A DNA stretch of 64,000 bases, taken from Alphaproteobacteria bacterium (GTDB taxonomy: Bacteria > Pseudomonadota > Alphaproteobacteria > Caulobacterales > Maricaulaceae). Positions 18,080-28,593 of the stretch are shown piece by piece. The position numbers were made by a program, and so were the translations under genes. The notes under the pieces were generated by a model. That model saw only the letters and a list, made by a program, of their open reading frames with translations, was not told where the DNA came from and searched no databases. The stretch covers positions 248,001-312,000 of the forward strand of contig WGOD01000003.1 of assembly GCA_016124205.1 (NCBI GenBank), given 5' to 3'. Each line of letters starts with the position of its first letter. Position 1 is the stretch's first letter.

Positions 18080-19738
18080 ATGCTGTATTTCTCGCCGTGG
18101 AAAATCTTCCTCATCCTTGCAGTTGTTCTGCTGGGCGTTCTGTTCTCGGTTCCGAACCTGGTTCCCGCGAATGAGCGTTTCGTAGTCCGCAACGGTGAGG
18201 TGACATCCGAGCCGGCCGGCATCTGGGCCTTCCCCCTCGTTCCGCATAACAGCGTCAATCTCGGCCTCGACCTTCGTGGCGGTGCCCACCTCGTCTTCGA
18301 GGTCGACCTTGAGGAAGTGAAGGAAGACCGGCTGGTCAACCTCGCCGAGGAGGCCAGCGTCGCGCTGCGCCAGGCCCCCGTGATCAATGTGCGCCGCCCG
18401 TCGGTCGTCGGTGACGAAGTCGTGGTCCGGGTCGCGCGCGCCGAAGACATGGACGCGGCGTGGGACCGGCTTCAGGACCTCTCGCAACCGGTCGGCAACA
18501 ATGCGCTGGCCCAGCAGGGCGGTTTCGGCGCGCAGACGGTCGCCTTCACGCGCGATGACGCCGAGCGGATCATCCGCCTGACGATCACGCCGGAAGCGCT
18601 GGACGAGATCCAGACGCGTACCGTGACGCAGTCGATCGAAGTGATCCGCCGCCGGATCGACGAGACCGGCCTGACCGAGCCGACGATCGCCCGTCAGGGC
18701 GACAACCGCGTTCTGGTCCAGGTGCCAGGCGAAGCCAATCCGCAGCGCATCATCGACCTGGTGAACACCACCGCGCGGATGACCTTCCACCTCGTGGATT
18801 CGACCGTCACGATCGATGCCAGCGGCAATGGCCGGACGCCTCCCGGTGTGGTGATCATGCCGACCGAACGGCCGGGCGAGCCCTGGCTCGCAATCCAGCG
18901 GCGCGCCATGGTCGATGGCGAAAACCTGACCAACGCGTCGGCGACGGCCCAGAATGGCCAGCCGGTGGTTCAGTTCCAGTTCGACACGGCGGGCGCCACG
19001 GCCTTCGGCCGGGCCACCAGCCAGAATGTCGGCCGCCGGTTTGCGATCGTGCTGGATGACATGATCATTTCGGCCCCGACGATCCGCAGCCCGATCCTGG
19101 GCGGTTCAGGCGTCATCGAGGGCGGCTTCACCTATGAAAGCGCCAACGACCTGGCGATCCTCCTGAATGCCGGTGCGCTGCCCGCCAGCCTGACGCCGGT
19201 CGAGCAGCGAACGGTGACCGCCGGTCTTGGTCAGGACCAGATCCGCGCCGGTACGCTGGCCGTGGTCGTCGGCTTCCTGGCCGTCATCATCTTCATGCTG
19301 GCGGCCTATGGCGTGTTCGGCGTGTTCTCGAACATCGCGCTGCTGGCCAACGTGACGCTGATCCTCGGCGCGCTTTCGGGGCTTCAGGCCTCGCTGACGC
19401 TGCCCGGTATCGCGGGCATCATCCTGACCATTGGTATGGCGGTCGATGCCAACGTGCTGATCTATGAGCGGATCCGGGAAGAGACGCGTGCCGGGCGAAG
19501 TCCGGCCAATGCGATCGAGACGGGTTATGCCCGCGCGCTCAGCGCCATTCTCGACGCCAATATCACCACCTTCATCGCCGCCGCCGTGCTGTTCATGCTC
19601 GGTGCGGGCCCGGTGCGCGGCTTCGCCGTGACGCTGGGTATCGGCATCATCACTTCGGTCTTCACCGCCTTCCTCCTGTCGCGCCTTCTGGTCGCGATGT
19701 GGTTCAAGGCGTTCAAGCCGCAGAAACTCGGATTCTAG
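18080..19738 (+). CDS. secD: Protein translocase subunit SecD
   Basis: NLGLDLRGGAHLVFEVDLE...GIAGIILTIGMAVDANVLIYERIREE. Confidence 0.96.
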   Translation: MLYFSPWKIFLILAVVLLGVLFSVPNLVPANERFVVRNGEVTSEPAGIWAFPLVPHNSVNLGLDLRGGAHLVFEVDLEEVKEDRLVNLAEEASVALRQAPVINVRRPSVVGDEVVVRVARAEDMDAAWDRLQDLSQPVGNNALAQQGGFGAQTVAFTRDDAERIIRLTITPEALDEIQTRTVTQSIEVIRRRIDETGLTEPTIARQGDNRVLVQVPGEANPQRIIDLVNTTARMTFHLVDSTVTIDASGNGRTPPGVVIMPTERPGEPWLAIQRRAMVDGENLTNASATAQNGQPVVQFQFDTAGATAFGRATSQNVGRRFAIVLDDMIISAPTIRSPILGGSGVIEGGFTYESANDLAILLNAGALPASLTPVEQRTVTAGLGQDQIRAGTLAVVVGFLAVIIFMLAAYGVFGVFSNIALLANVTLILGALSGLQASLTLPGIAGIILTIGMAVDANVLIYERIREETRAGRSPANAIETGYARALSAILDANITTFIAAAVLFMLGAGPVRGFAVTLGIGIITSVFTAFLLSRLLVAMWFKAFKPQKLGF

Positions 19739-19747
19739 GAGCGGGAC

Positions 19748-20680
19748 ATGGCCTTCGGACTTGTCAGCCTCATCCCGAACGACGCCGGTATCCCCTTCAT
19801 CCGGGGCCGTGTGATCGCCTTTGCCTTCTCGATCCTGATGATCATCGGGTCGCTGACGGCCTACGCGGTCAACGGGATCAATTTCGGCATCGATTTCACT
19901 GGCGGTATCCAGATGGAAATCGATACCGAGGGGCCGGCCGACCTTTCGCAGATCCGTGAAATCGCCGGCAGCCTCGATCTCGGTGCGGCCGACGTGCAGG
20001 GCTTCGGTGAAAACGACAAGGTGCTGATCCGCCTGCAGGCGCTGGAAGGTGAGGGGCTCGACGTCGAAGCGGCGCAGCAGCAGGCGCGCCAGACACTGCA
20101 GGCCGCGCTCGAGGAACAGATTCCCGGCGTTACCATCCTTGCTGCCGACGTGCTCGGCGCGAAGGTGTCGGGCGAACTTCAGATCGCCGGTCTGACCGCC
20201 GTTCTCGTCGCTCTGGCGCTGATGCTGATCTACATCTGGTTCCGCTTCGAATGGCAGTATTCGGTCGGTGCGGTGCTGGCCCTGGTACACGACGTGATCA
20301 TCACGATCGGCCTGTTCGCCGTGACGCAGATGGAGTTCAACCTGTCGACTGTCGCGGCGATCCTGACGATCGTCGGCTACTCGATGAACGACACCGTCGT
20401 CGTCTATGACCGGATCCGAGAGAACCTCCGGAAGTTCAAGAAGAAGGAGATCGGCGAGGTTCTGAACCTGTCGATCAACGACACGCTGTCGCGCACGATC
20501 CTGACCTCCTTCACCACGCTGGTAGCGCTGTTCGCCCTGTTCGCGATCGGCGGTCCGACGCTGCAGGGTTTCTCCGCGGCGATGATTTTCGGCATTGTGG
20601 TCGGTACGTATTCGTCGATCTTCGTGGCGGCACCGATCCTGATGATCACCAAGGTCAATCGCGACACATCCGAAGACTGA
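19748..20680 (+). CDS. secF: Protein translocase subunit SecF
   Basis: INFGIDFTGGIQMEI...ILTIVGYSMNDTVVVYDRIRENLRK. Confidence 0.96.
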   Translation: MAFGLVSLIPNDAGIPFIRGRVIAFAFSILMIIGSLTAYAVNGINFGIDFTGGIQMEIDTEGPADLSQIREIAGSLDLGAADVQGFGENDKVLIRLQALEGEGLDVEAAQQQARQTLQAALEEQIPGVTILAADVLGAKVSGELQIAGLTAVLVALALMLIYIWFRFEWQYSVGAVLALVHDVIITIGLFAVTQMEFNLSTVAAILTIVGYSMNDTVVVYDRIRENLRKFKKKEIGEVLNLSINDTLSRTILTSFTTLVALFALFAIGGPTLQGFSAAMIFGIVVGTYSSIFVAAPILMITKVNRDTSED

Positions 20681-20741
20681 GTGTGACACTCGGTTATCGC
20701 TGCTAACATCCCTCCCTGCTGCTGAGTCGGGGAGGGATGAC

Positions 20742-21350
20742 ATGGCTGCGCTTCTTTCAAATCTTCGCAATACGGTGATCGTGTCGCTGGTGCTCGCGGC
20801 GGCGTTCTTCGTCGCCTACGGCATCACCGGCGCCTACGAATTCGGTGACGGCTTCTGGCAGGCGCTGGCGCGCTGGACCCATGTGGTCGCCGGCATCATG
20901 TGGATCGGTCTGCTCTGGTATTTCAACTTCGTGCAGATCCCGACCATGCCGAAAATTCCGGACGAGCTGAAACCGGCGATCGGCAAGCATATCGCGCCCG
21001 CGGCGCTGTTCTGGTTCCGCTGGGGCGCCGCCTTCACCGTGCTGACCGGTGTGCTCGTCGCCTTCCTGCGCGGTTATCTGGTCGAGGCGCTCAGCTTCGG
21101 CCTGCTCGCCCCGTCCTACACGCCGCACTATTCCTTCCTGGGGATCGGCATGTGGCTGGCGCTGATCATGGCGTTCAATGTCTGGTTCATCATCTGGCCG
21201 AACCAGAAGATCGCGCTGGGCCTTGTCGAGGCCGAGGCGGACGCCAAGCCGAAGGCGGCGCGGACGGCGATGCTGTTCTCGCGCACCAATACGCTTCTGT
21301 CGCTGCCGATGCTGGTGACGATGGCGGGCGCGCAGACGCTGTTCGGCTAG
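20742..21350 (+). CDS. PuuD-like (urate hydroxylase family) membrane protein
   Basis: RWTHVVAGIMWIGLLWYFNFVQIPTMPKIPDELKPAIGKHIAPAALFWFRWGA. Confidence 0.7.
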   Translation: MAALLSNLRNTVIVSLVLAAAFFVAYGITGAYEFGDGFWQALARWTHVVAGIMWIGLLWYFNFVQIPTMPKIPDELKPAIGKHIAPAALFWFRWGAAFTVLTGVLVAFLRGYLVEALSFGLLAPSYTPHYSFLGIGMWLALIMAFNVWFIIWPNQKIALGLVEAEADAKPKAARTAMLFSRTNTLLSLPMLVTMAGAQTLFG

Positions 21351-21367
21351 GCCGGCAACGCCGGAAT

Positions 21368-21404
21368 CAAAAAAACCCCTCGGCTTTCGGGCCGAGGGGT
21401 TTTT
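21368..21404. terminator. Bidirectional intrinsic terminator between convergent genes
   Basis: AAAAAACCCCTCGGCTTTCGGGCCGAGGGGTTTTT. Confidence 0.9.
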
Positions 21405-21425
21405 CATGTCCGCTGCGACTCGCGA

Positions 21426-22031
21426 TCAGACCTTTTTCAGGTTCTCCGCGGCGAAGTCCCAGTTCACCAGATGGTCGAGATAGGCCGCGATGAAATCGGG
21501 GCGCTTGTTCTGGTAATCCAGGTAATAGGCGTGCTCCCACACGTCGAGCGTCAGGATCGGCGTCACGCCGGCTTCCGTCAGCGGGGTGTGGGCGTTCGGC
21601 GTCTTGCGGACTTCCAGCTTGCCGCCCTTGGCCACGAGCCAGGCCCAGCCCGAACCGAACTGGCCGGCCGCGGCGTCAGAGAAAGCCTTGCGGAAGCCGT
21701 CATATCCGCCTTCGAAGCAGCTCTCGATGCGGTCGGCGATCTCGCCAGACGGCTTGCCGCCGCCCTTCGGCGTCATCGAATTCCAGAAGAAGGTGTGGTT
21801 CCAGACCTGCGCCGCATTGTTGAATACGCCCGATTTCGACGGATCGCCTTCGGTTGCCTGGATGATCTCCTCAAGCGACTTGTCCGCCAGATCGGTGCCT
21901 TCGATCGCAGCGTTGAGCTTGTCGACATAGGCCGCATGGTGCTTTCCGTAGTGGAAATCGAAGGTCTGCGCCGACATATGCGGCTCGAGGGCGTCTTTCG
22001 CGTAAGGCAGGTCGGGGAGTTTGAAAGCCAT
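21426..22031 (-). CDS. sodB: Superoxide dismutase (Fe/Mn)
   Basis: LPYAKDALEPHMSAQTFDFHYGKHHAAYVDKLNA...DVWEHAYYLDYQNKRPDFI. Confidence 0.95.
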   Translation of the reverse strand: MAFKLPDLPYAKDALEPHMSAQTFDFHYGKHHAAYVDKLNAAIEGTDLADKSLEEIIQATEGDPSKSGVFNNAAQVWNHTFFWNSMTPKGGGKPSGEIADRIESCFEGGYDGFRKAFSDAAAGQFGSGWAWLVAKGGKLEVRKTPNAHTPLTEAGVTPILTLDVWEHAYYLDYQNKRPDFIAAYLDHLVNWDFAAENLKKV

Positions 22032-22105
22032 GTCGAACAGTCTCCGTTGTCCGGTTTTCTTCGGTTATCAACGCGGGCCGAACCGCCCGCGTCCTGGCAG
22101 GCGAT

Positions 22106-22963
22106 ATGGGGTCGCGTACATCTGTGTCCAGTGAAGACAACGCATCCGACGGTAATGAGTTTCGCGTCAGTGACGGCGAACTGGCCGCACTTTTTGCGCC
22201 GGAGCCCGCCCGCGCGGCATTAATCGGGCTCTATCGCTGGCATGAAGAGATCGCAGCCCTGCCGCTGCGGATCAACGAACCGATGATCGGCGCGATGCGG
22301 ATCGAGTGGCACCGCGAGGCGGTCGAGGCCCTCTTTGCCGACCCTGCCGTGGTGCGGCGCAATCCGGTCGTCGAAGGTCTCTCCCTGGCCGTGCATCATG
22401 CTGGCGGACCGCAACGGGAGGAGTTGAACGCCATTCTCGATGCGCACGGCGCGGACTTCGAGGGACGTCACTTTGCGACCCTCGCAGACGTTTCGGACCA
22501 TGCCACCGCCACCGACGGCAGGATCGCGCGGATCGCGGCGCGCATGCTGGATCCGGGAAACCACCACCCGGGCGCGGCGTCAGCGGGCGCGGCCTGCGGC
22601 ACCGTCCGCCTGCTGCGGCAATTCCCCGTACGCGCCGGACGTCAATTGGCCGTCCTGCCGGAAGATGCGCTGGGCGGGGCCGGATTGAATGCGGCGCGTC
22701 TGGCGAGCGGCCGTGAAGCGGATGCGGCGCGCGCGGCGCTGGAGCCCGTCTATCTTGCGGCGCGCGAAGCCCTCATTGCCGCCCGGGCCGATGTGCGCGG
22801 CCTGCCGGTCGCCCAGTTTCCGGCCGTCCTGCCGGCGGCGCTCGCGGCACAGTCGCTGAAGCATCTGCGCCGACAGTCGGATCCGTATCGTCCGGCGGGC
22901 GAGCCGGGCCCCCTGGCGCGGCAGGTTCGCCTTATCCGGGCCAGCCTGACCGGGCGGATCTGA
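22106..22963 (+). CDS. Squalene/phytoene synthase-family protein
   Basis: RAALIGLYRWHEEIAALPLRINEPMIGAMRIEWHREAVEAL... Confidence 0.7.
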   Translation: MGSRTSVSSEDNASDGNEFRVSDGELAALFAPEPARAALIGLYRWHEEIAALPLRINEPMIGAMRIEWHREAVEALFADPAVVRRNPVVEGLSLAVHHAGGPQREELNAILDAHGADFEGRHFATLADVSDHATATDGRIARIAARMLDPGNHHPGAASAGAACGTVRLLRQFPVRAGRQLAVLPEDALGGAGLNAARLASGREADAARAALEPVYLAAREALIAARADVRGLPVAQFPAVLPAALAAQSLKHLRRQSDPYRPAGEPGPLARQVRLIRASLTGRI

Positions 22964-23039
22964 CGTCTCAACTTCGACGCGTGGAACGATTTCCGTTCGC
23001 CTGCCGTTACGGTTTCGTGACACCGGCACGAAGGCGATC

Positions 23040-23279
23040 GTGATGGATTTTTCTTCGCGAGACTCAGTTATGGGACCGTTGTTCGGCGAGGCTGGCGAGC
23101 CCGATCCGCCGCCCTTTCCGGAAAAACCGGTGCCCGACGAGCCGACGGTTCAACCGCCGAAGCCGGCCCCGGACATCCTGCCGCCGAAGGACCCGCCAGG
23201 CCGCAATCCGGGCCGCGAGGTCGACTATCCCAGCCCGGACCTGCCGAAACGTCCGGAAGTCATCCCGCCGGCCAATTGA
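23040..23279 (+). CDS. Proline-rich hypothetical protein
   Basis: 79 aa ORF, about one third Pro; ends directly against trmFO. Confidence 0.4.
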   Translation: MMDFSSRDSVMGPLFGEAGEPDPPPFPEKPVPDEPTVQPPKPAPDILPPKDPPGRNPGREVDYPSPDLPKRPEVIPPAN

Positions 23280-24674
23280 TCATTCGGCTGCGAGGCGGTC
23301 GGCCCCGAGCCAGGCCTGAAGATCGCTGAGGGCGCGCGCCGACATGGCGCGTTTCCGGGCCACGGACTTGTCCTTGCCGCGCAGGCGCTTGCCGTCCTCC
23401 GTCTTCAACGAAATCTCGATATCCGGGAAGAGGCCGAAATTCACATTCATCGGCTGGAAAGTGGCCTTGCCCGACAGGTGGCCGCCCGTGACATGCTCGA
23501 TCAGGGCGCCGAAAGCGGTCGTGCCCGGTGGTGCCGACAGCGTTTCGCCCTTCCGCTCGGCAGCGGCCAGACGGCCGGCCATCAGGCCCATCGCCGCCGA
23601 TTCCACATAACCTTCCACGCCCGTCACCTGACCGGCAAAGCGCCAGGCCGGATTGGCCTTCAGGCGCAGCTGCTTGTCGAGCAGGCGCGGCGAGTTGATG
23701 AAGGTGTTGCGGTGAATGCCGCCGAGGCGGGCGAATTCCGCATTCTCCAGCCCCGGGATCATCCGGAAAATCTCGCTCTGCGCGCCGTATTTCAGCTTGG
23801 TCTGGAAGCCGACCATGTTGAACAGCGTGCCGAGCGCATTGTCCTGGCGCAGCTGAACGACGGCCCAGGGCTTCACGTCCGGATTGTGCTTGTTGGTCAG
23901 GCCGCGCGGCTTCATCGGACCGTGACGCAGCGTCTCGCGGCCGCGCTCCGCCATCACCTCGATCGGCAGGCAGGCCTCGAAATAGGGCGTATCCTTTTCC
24001 CAGTCCTTGAACTCGGTCTTGGGGGCTTCCATCAGCGCGTCGATGAAGGCCTCGTACTGGGCCTTGTCCATCGGGCAGTTGATGTAGGCGGCCTTGTCGG
24101 CCTCGGTCTCGCCCTTGTCGTAGCGCGACTGCATCCACGCCACGTCCATGTCGATGCTCTCGCGGTGGATGATCGGCGCGATGGCGTCGAAGAAGGCGAG
24201 GCTGTCTTCCCCCGTCAGGTCGAGGATCGCCTTCGACAGGGCCGGCGAGGTGAGGGGACCGGTGGCGATGATGACGCTGTCCCATTCCGCGGGCGGCAGT
24301 CCGGCGACCTCGCCGCGTTCGATCGTGACCTTCGGGTGGTTCTTCAGCGTTTCGGTCACCGCATCGGAGAAGGCCACGCGGTCGACGGCGAGCGCGCCGC
24401 CGGCCGGCACCTGATGCCGGTCGCCCATCGCCATGATGATCGAATTGCAGCGCCGCATTTCCTCGTGCAGCAGTCCGACGGCATTGGTCTCCGCGTCGTC
24501 GGAGCGGAAGGAATTCGAGCAGACGAGTTCGGCGAGACCGTCGGTCAGGTGGGCCTCGGTGCCGCGCACCGGGCGCATCTCGTGGATCACGACGGGCAGG
24601 CCGGCCTCGGCGATCTGCCAGGCGGCCTCGGAGCCGGCCATGCCGCCTCCAACGATATGAATGGGCTGTGTCAT
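23280..24674 (-). CDS. trmFO: Methylenetetrahydrofolate-tRNA-(uracil-5-)-methyltransferase
   Basis: [31 protein letters not shown]...[12 protein letters not shown]...[15 protein letters not shown]. Confidence 0.95.
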   Translation of the reverse strand: MTQPIHIVGGGMAGSEAAWQIAEAGLPVVIHEMRPVRGTEAHLTDGLAELVCSNSFRSDDAETNAVGLLHEEMRRCNSIIMAMGDRHQVPAGGALAVDRVAFSDAVTETLKNHPKVTIERGEVAGLPPAEWDSVIIATGPLTSPALSKAILDLTGEDSLAFFDAIAPIIHRESIDMDVAWMQSRYDKGETEADKAAYINCPMDKAQYEAFIDALMEAPKTEFKDWEKDTPYFEACLPIEVMAERGRETLRHGPMKPRGLTNKHNPDVKPWAVVQLRQDNALGTLFNMVGFQTKLKYGAQSEIFRMIPGLENAEFARLGGIHRNTFINSPRLLDKQLRLKANPAWRFAGQVTGVEGYVESAAMGLMAGRLAAAERKGETLSAPPGTTAFGALIEHVTGGHLSGKATFQPMNVNFGLFPDIEISLKTEDGKRLRGKDKSVARKRAMSARALSDLQAWLGADRLAAE

Positions 24675-24806
24675 GGGGCGCGATATACGCGCGACACCCT
24701 TCCGCGTGAAGGGGAGGGTGACGGTTCCACGCCGTCATACCGGCTTCACTTGCGTTTCCAACCGCTTGCAACGCATGATGGTCTCCGGTTCAGGGGAGTG
24801 GTGTTC

Positions 24807-25670
24807 ATGGTTCGCGGTTTGCTGATTTCGGCCTGTCTTCTGGCAGCGCCTGTCACGTCGGTCTGGGCGCAGGCCCCCGATCAGGTTGCATCGATCGATG
24901 CGGCCATAGCCGAGGCGGACCGCCAGGCCGATCGGCGGCGCTGGAACAATGCCGAAGAGGCGCTGCGCGGCGCGCGGGCGACCTACCAGGCGCTGGGCGG
25001 CGATTACCCGTTGATCGAAGCGCGGATCGAGACGGCCTGGTCGGACTACTACCGGGACCGGGAGCATTGGAATGATGCGGTGGCGCACGCCGCGCTTGCC
25101 TTCGAACTGACCCAGGAGGGCGGCGGCGAGGCCGAGGCGCTCGGCAATGCCGCCTACGACCTCGGCTATGTCGCCTATCGCAGCGGCGCCAACCGGCAGG
25201 CCGAACGCGCCTTCCAGTTTGCTGTGGAGCAATACCGCACGGCTCTGCCGACGGAGTCCTCGCGCCGCTGGCGCGCCAATGGCTGGCTCGAGCTCGCGCG
25301 CTCGGCGATCATTCTTTACCGCGGCGACGTCAACGAGGACGCGCAACAGCTGAACAACTACCGCTTCCTCAACATGACGGCGGTGGCGGATCCGGACCTC
25401 GCCGGCTGGCTGCCGCTCGATGGATGGGCCGAACGCATGTCGATCGGCATTCCCTATACCGCCCATGTCAACGAGATCGACGGCTTCGTCGTCCTGCGCC
25501 TGCAATTCCGCGAGGACGGCCGCCCGACCAATCTGGAGATCGTGTCGAGCTATCCCGGCGATGTGTTCGACGATTCCGTCCTGACCGGCGTGGGCAATGG
25601 CCGGGCCGACATGTCGGTTGCCGTTCCCGGCACGACCTATGCCGTAGTCGTCACCTTCGTTCAGGAGTAG
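24807..25670 (+). CDS. Secreted TPR-like protein with TonB-C-like tail
   Basis: Signal peptide, TPR-like helices, C-term FVVLRLQFREDGRPTNLEIVSSYPGDVFDDSV. Confidence 0.6.
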   Translation: MVRGLLISACLLAAPVTSVWAQAPDQVASIDAAIAEADRQADRRRWNNAEEALRGARATYQALGGDYPLIEARIETAWSDYYRDREHWNDAVAHAALAFELTQEGGGEAEALGNAAYDLGYVAYRSGANRQAERAFQFAVEQYRTALPTESSRRWRANGWLELARSAIILYRGDVNEDAQQLNNYRFLNMTAVADPDLAGWLPLDGWAERMSIGIPYTAHVNEIDGFVVLRLQFREDGRPTNLEIVSSYPGDVFDDSVLTGVGNGRADMSVAVPGTTYAVVVTFVQE

Positions 25671-25674
25671 CGCG

Positions 25675-26823
25675 ATGAAACTGGTCGCCGCCGCATGTCT
25701 CGCTCTCGCTCTGGCAGCGCCAGTTGCCGCTCAAGGTCTGCCGGCCAGCGTGTCGGAACCCTATCGGGCTTATCAAACCGCCATGGAAGCGGGAGATGAC
25801 GCCGCCGCGCTCGATCCGGCCTACCGCGCCTGGCAAGCGGCCGAAGCCGCCGGCGTCGATGCGGAGACCACCGGTCTGCTGGCTGACAACTACGCTGCGC
25901 TCGCCAGCGCGGCCGGGCAGCACGAACAGGCCGCCGCTGCCTTCGCCCGATCCGCGGAAATCCTCGCCGATACCGAGGGCGGGACGTTGCTGACGGCCCA
26001 GACGTGGAGGCTGTCCGCCGAGCAGTATTTCAGGGGAGACGACGAAAATCTGGCGCGCCGGATGGCGGACCGGGCGCTCGCCATCCTGCAGCGTCTGCCC
26101 GCAACGCGCGAAGCCGCCGCGGAACGATACAGGACCGAAACCGTCCTCGCATACGCCGAGTATGAGCGTGGCCGGATTCGCCAGACGGCGCCTCATGCGC
26201 GCAACGCACTCGACGCGCTTGGTCTTGTCGGCCCGATCTCCAACATGGATACGGCCAACATGGCCTTCTTTGCCGGGATTGGTGCCGCCATCGATTACGA
26301 AAGTCCGGACAGCGCCTTTTACTTTACGCTCGCGAGCTACATGTACGCCGCCGCCGGCGCGGACGTCGATACGCGCAGGGTGGCTGAAGCCTGGGCGCGC
26401 TATGGGCGATCGGAACTTGATGAGGATGAGCGCATCACGTTGTTCAGACGGCTGCGCGAAACCGAATATCGCCCGCCCGAATGCGAGAATCCCGATGATT
26501 GCGATCTCACCGTCGGGGAAGGCCTGAATTTTCCACCCGAGGCCGAAGTTGTTGATGCCTCGCCAATTTCCAGACGCGAGCCGCGATATCCCCTCGACAT
26601 GGCGCAGCGGGGTTTGCAAGGGGTCGCTCTGGTCATGTTCTCGGTCGATGAGGATGGACGTCCGTTCGATATCGAAGCGATCTATTCAGTGCCGCACCCC
26701 GACTTCGGCGAAGTGTCGGTCGAGGCGGTCGAGCGCTGGCGATACACACCGCTTCTGGTCGATGGTGAGCCGACCCCGCGGGAAGGAATCGTCACCCAAT
26801 TCATCTTCCAGCTGCACGACTAG
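25675..26823 (+). CDS. TonB-family C-terminal domain protein (secreted)
   Basis: EPRYPLDMAQRGLQGVALVMFSVDEDGRPFDIEAIYSVPHPDFGEVSVEAVERWRYTP. Confidence 0.8.
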   Translation: MKLVAAACLALALAAPVAAQGLPASVSEPYRAYQTAMEAGDDAAALDPAYRAWQAAEAAGVDAETTGLLADNYAALASAAGQHEQAAAAFARSAEILADTEGGTLLTAQTWRLSAEQYFRGDDENLARRMADRALAILQRLPATREAAAERYRTETVLAYAEYERGRIRQTAPHARNALDALGLVGPISNMDTANMAFFAGIGAAIDYESPDSAFYFTLASYMYAAAGADVDTRRVAEAWARYGRSELDEDERITLFRRLRETEYRPPECENPDDCDLTVGEGLNFPPEAEVVDASPISRREPRYPLDMAQRGLQGVALVMFSVDEDGRPFDIEAIYSVPHPDFGEVSVEAVERWRYTPLLVDGEPTPREGIVTQFIFQLHD

Positions 26824-26832
26824 GCGCGCGCC

Positions 26833-27654
26833 ATGTCCATCATTGCTGCACTCGTATCGACCGTCCAAGTGATGTCGGCTTGCGATGGGCAAGTCCGTGA
26901 GATCGAAGCGGCATTTACCGCCAACGATCGCGAAGCCGCGCAGGCGCTGCGCGATGAAATGCCTGACACCTGCAGCAGTGATCCTCGTATGATCGCTCTC
27001 GATGCGCAGTCGGCGTGGTTCAATGCAGATTTCGAACTGGCCAGCGTACGCGCTGGCGAAGCGGTCGAAGCCTGGGTCGATGCGCAATGCGCGTGGACGC
27101 GCGACACGGCGCGCCTCGCCTTCATCGCCGGCTTTTCGCATTTCGCCACCGAGACTTATGGCCTGGACCGATACTATCTCTGGGTCGCAAACCGTATCGA
27201 TGGGGAGGTCGGCGGTCTCAGCCGGGACGCCCGAGCCGTGGCAGAACATTACTCCGCTTTCGTCGGCGCAGGTCCCGGGCAGGATCATCTCATGCTCGAC
27301 AGTCCCTATCTCGACCCGATGCGAGCGGCAGCGTCACAATGTGACCAGTTCCCGCAAATCCGGCTGCGCAGTTCGTCGGCGCCGCAAGACCGTCTGGTGA
27401 CGGTGTTGGAGCTCCGCGCGAACGGGGCGGGCCGAATCTCGCGTGTCATCGAGCACTACTCCCACCCCAGGCCGGCGGGGGACGCGCTGCTCGACTCCAT
27501 TCGTGGCCGTATGGGGTATCGGGATCGAATAACGTCCTGGAATGTCTATCACCTCGATCCCTGCGCGGATCGGCTGACGACCTTCGACCGCGAGCCGGTC
27601 TGCCTGCCGGGATTTCAGCCGGAAGACGCCGACCCGGAGAATACGGACGACTGA
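26833..27654 (+). CDS. Secreted hypothetical protein, degenerate paralogue of preceding TonB-C-like genes
   Basis: Third in tandem; LVTVLELRANGAGRISRVIEHYSHPRPAGDALLDSI resembles degraded TonB-C. Confidence 0.55.
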   Translation: MSIIAALVSTVQVMSACDGQVREIEAAFTANDREAAQALRDEMPDTCSSDPRMIALDAQSAWFNADFELASVRAGEAVEAWVDAQCAWTRDTARLAFIAGFSHFATETYGLDRYYLWVANRIDGEVGGLSRDARAVAEHYSAFVGAGPGQDHLMLDSPYLDPMRAAASQCDQFPQIRLRSSSAPQDRLVTVLELRANGAGRISRVIEHYSHPRPAGDALLDSIRGRMGYRDRITSWNVYHLDPCADRLTTFDREPVCLPGFQPEDADPENTDD

Positions 27655-27703
27655 CGTCTTCGCCGCATTGCCGTGACCGGCAGGCCGGGCTATCTCGGCG
27701 CGC

Positions 27704-28549
27704 ATGATGCAGACCCTCCTGTTCACTCTGGCCGTCTGGCGCGGCGCGCTGACGCGGCTTCCCGGCCTGATACTGACCGGCGGCGTCGTCCTTGTGCCTG
27801 CGGCGCTGGCGGCGGTGCCCTTCGCCCTGACCGGACACAGTTTCGGACCGGACGCGGCTAATCCATGGCTTGCCTGGTTCGGCTGGCTGGCCGTGCTGAC
27901 CGCGCTGATCATTCCGGCCTTCGCCGCCCTGCTGCGGCAGGGATGGGGTATGGGTCGCCGTGAATGGTTCGGCCTCGAACTGGGTCACGACGAGCGGAAT
28001 CTGGCGGTTTCGCTGGCGCTGATCTGCGTCCTGGCCTTCACCGTGATCGGGGTGGCGCTGCTCCTGTTCGTCGCCTTCCTCGCCGCTCTGGCTCTCGCGT
28101 CGCGGGCCGCCGCCAACGCACCGGAGATTGCGGTCGAGGCGGCTGACCATGCTCCCGAGATTGGGGCCTATTTCGGCACCGCCGAATGGATCGCAGTCTG
28201 GCTTGCGGGCGCCGCCTTCGCCCTGTTCTCGATCTGGTTCGTCACGCGCCTGCTGGTCGCCTTTCCCGAAACGATCCGTCTTAAGCGGGTACAGGCCATG
28301 GCCTCGCTTGGCCTGTCGCGCGGCCGGATGTTCGGCGTCACGCTGAGCGGCGGCGTGTTCGCGCTCGCGGCGTCCGGGATCGTGTGGGCGCTGCGTCTGA
28401 TCCCCCATGGCGATGGCGTAGCCGGGATGGCTGTCTTGTTCGGGACGTGCTGGATCGGGCTGACCCTCGTCATCGCCCTTTTGACGTCCTTCCTGACGGC
28501 GCTCGACGCCGCTTTGCTCCCCGAAGAAGCGGCGGGCGAGGGAACGTAG
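27704..28549 (+). CDS. Multi-TM membrane protein (possible paralogue of 29309, 30391, 32288)
   Basis: 281 aa, six or so TM segments. Confidence 0.6.
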   Translation: MMQTLLFTLAVWRGALTRLPGLILTGGVVLVPAALAAVPFALTGHSFGPDAANPWLAWFGWLAVLTALIIPAFAALLRQGWGMGRREWFGLELGHDERNLAVSLALICVLAFTVIGVALLLFVAFLAALALASRAAANAPEIAVEAADHAPEIGAYFGTAEWIAVWLAGAAFALFSIWFVTRLLVAFPETIRLKRVQAMASLGLSRGRMFGVTLSGGVFALAASGIVWALRLIPHGDGVAGMAVLFGTCWIGLTLVIALLTSFLTALDAALLPEEAAGEGT

Positions 28550-28593
28550 CCGCGTCACCGGCGGTTATCCGTTTGCGCAGAAGCGAACGGACC

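Noticed and set aside
19106-20770. 554-aa - strand ORF
   Set aside because: Antisense to secD/secF, which are clear.
23478-25670. 730-aa + strand ORF across trmFO
   Set aside because: N-terminal part is antisense to a clear trmFO; only the part from 24807 is credible. Long antisense frames are expected at this GC content.
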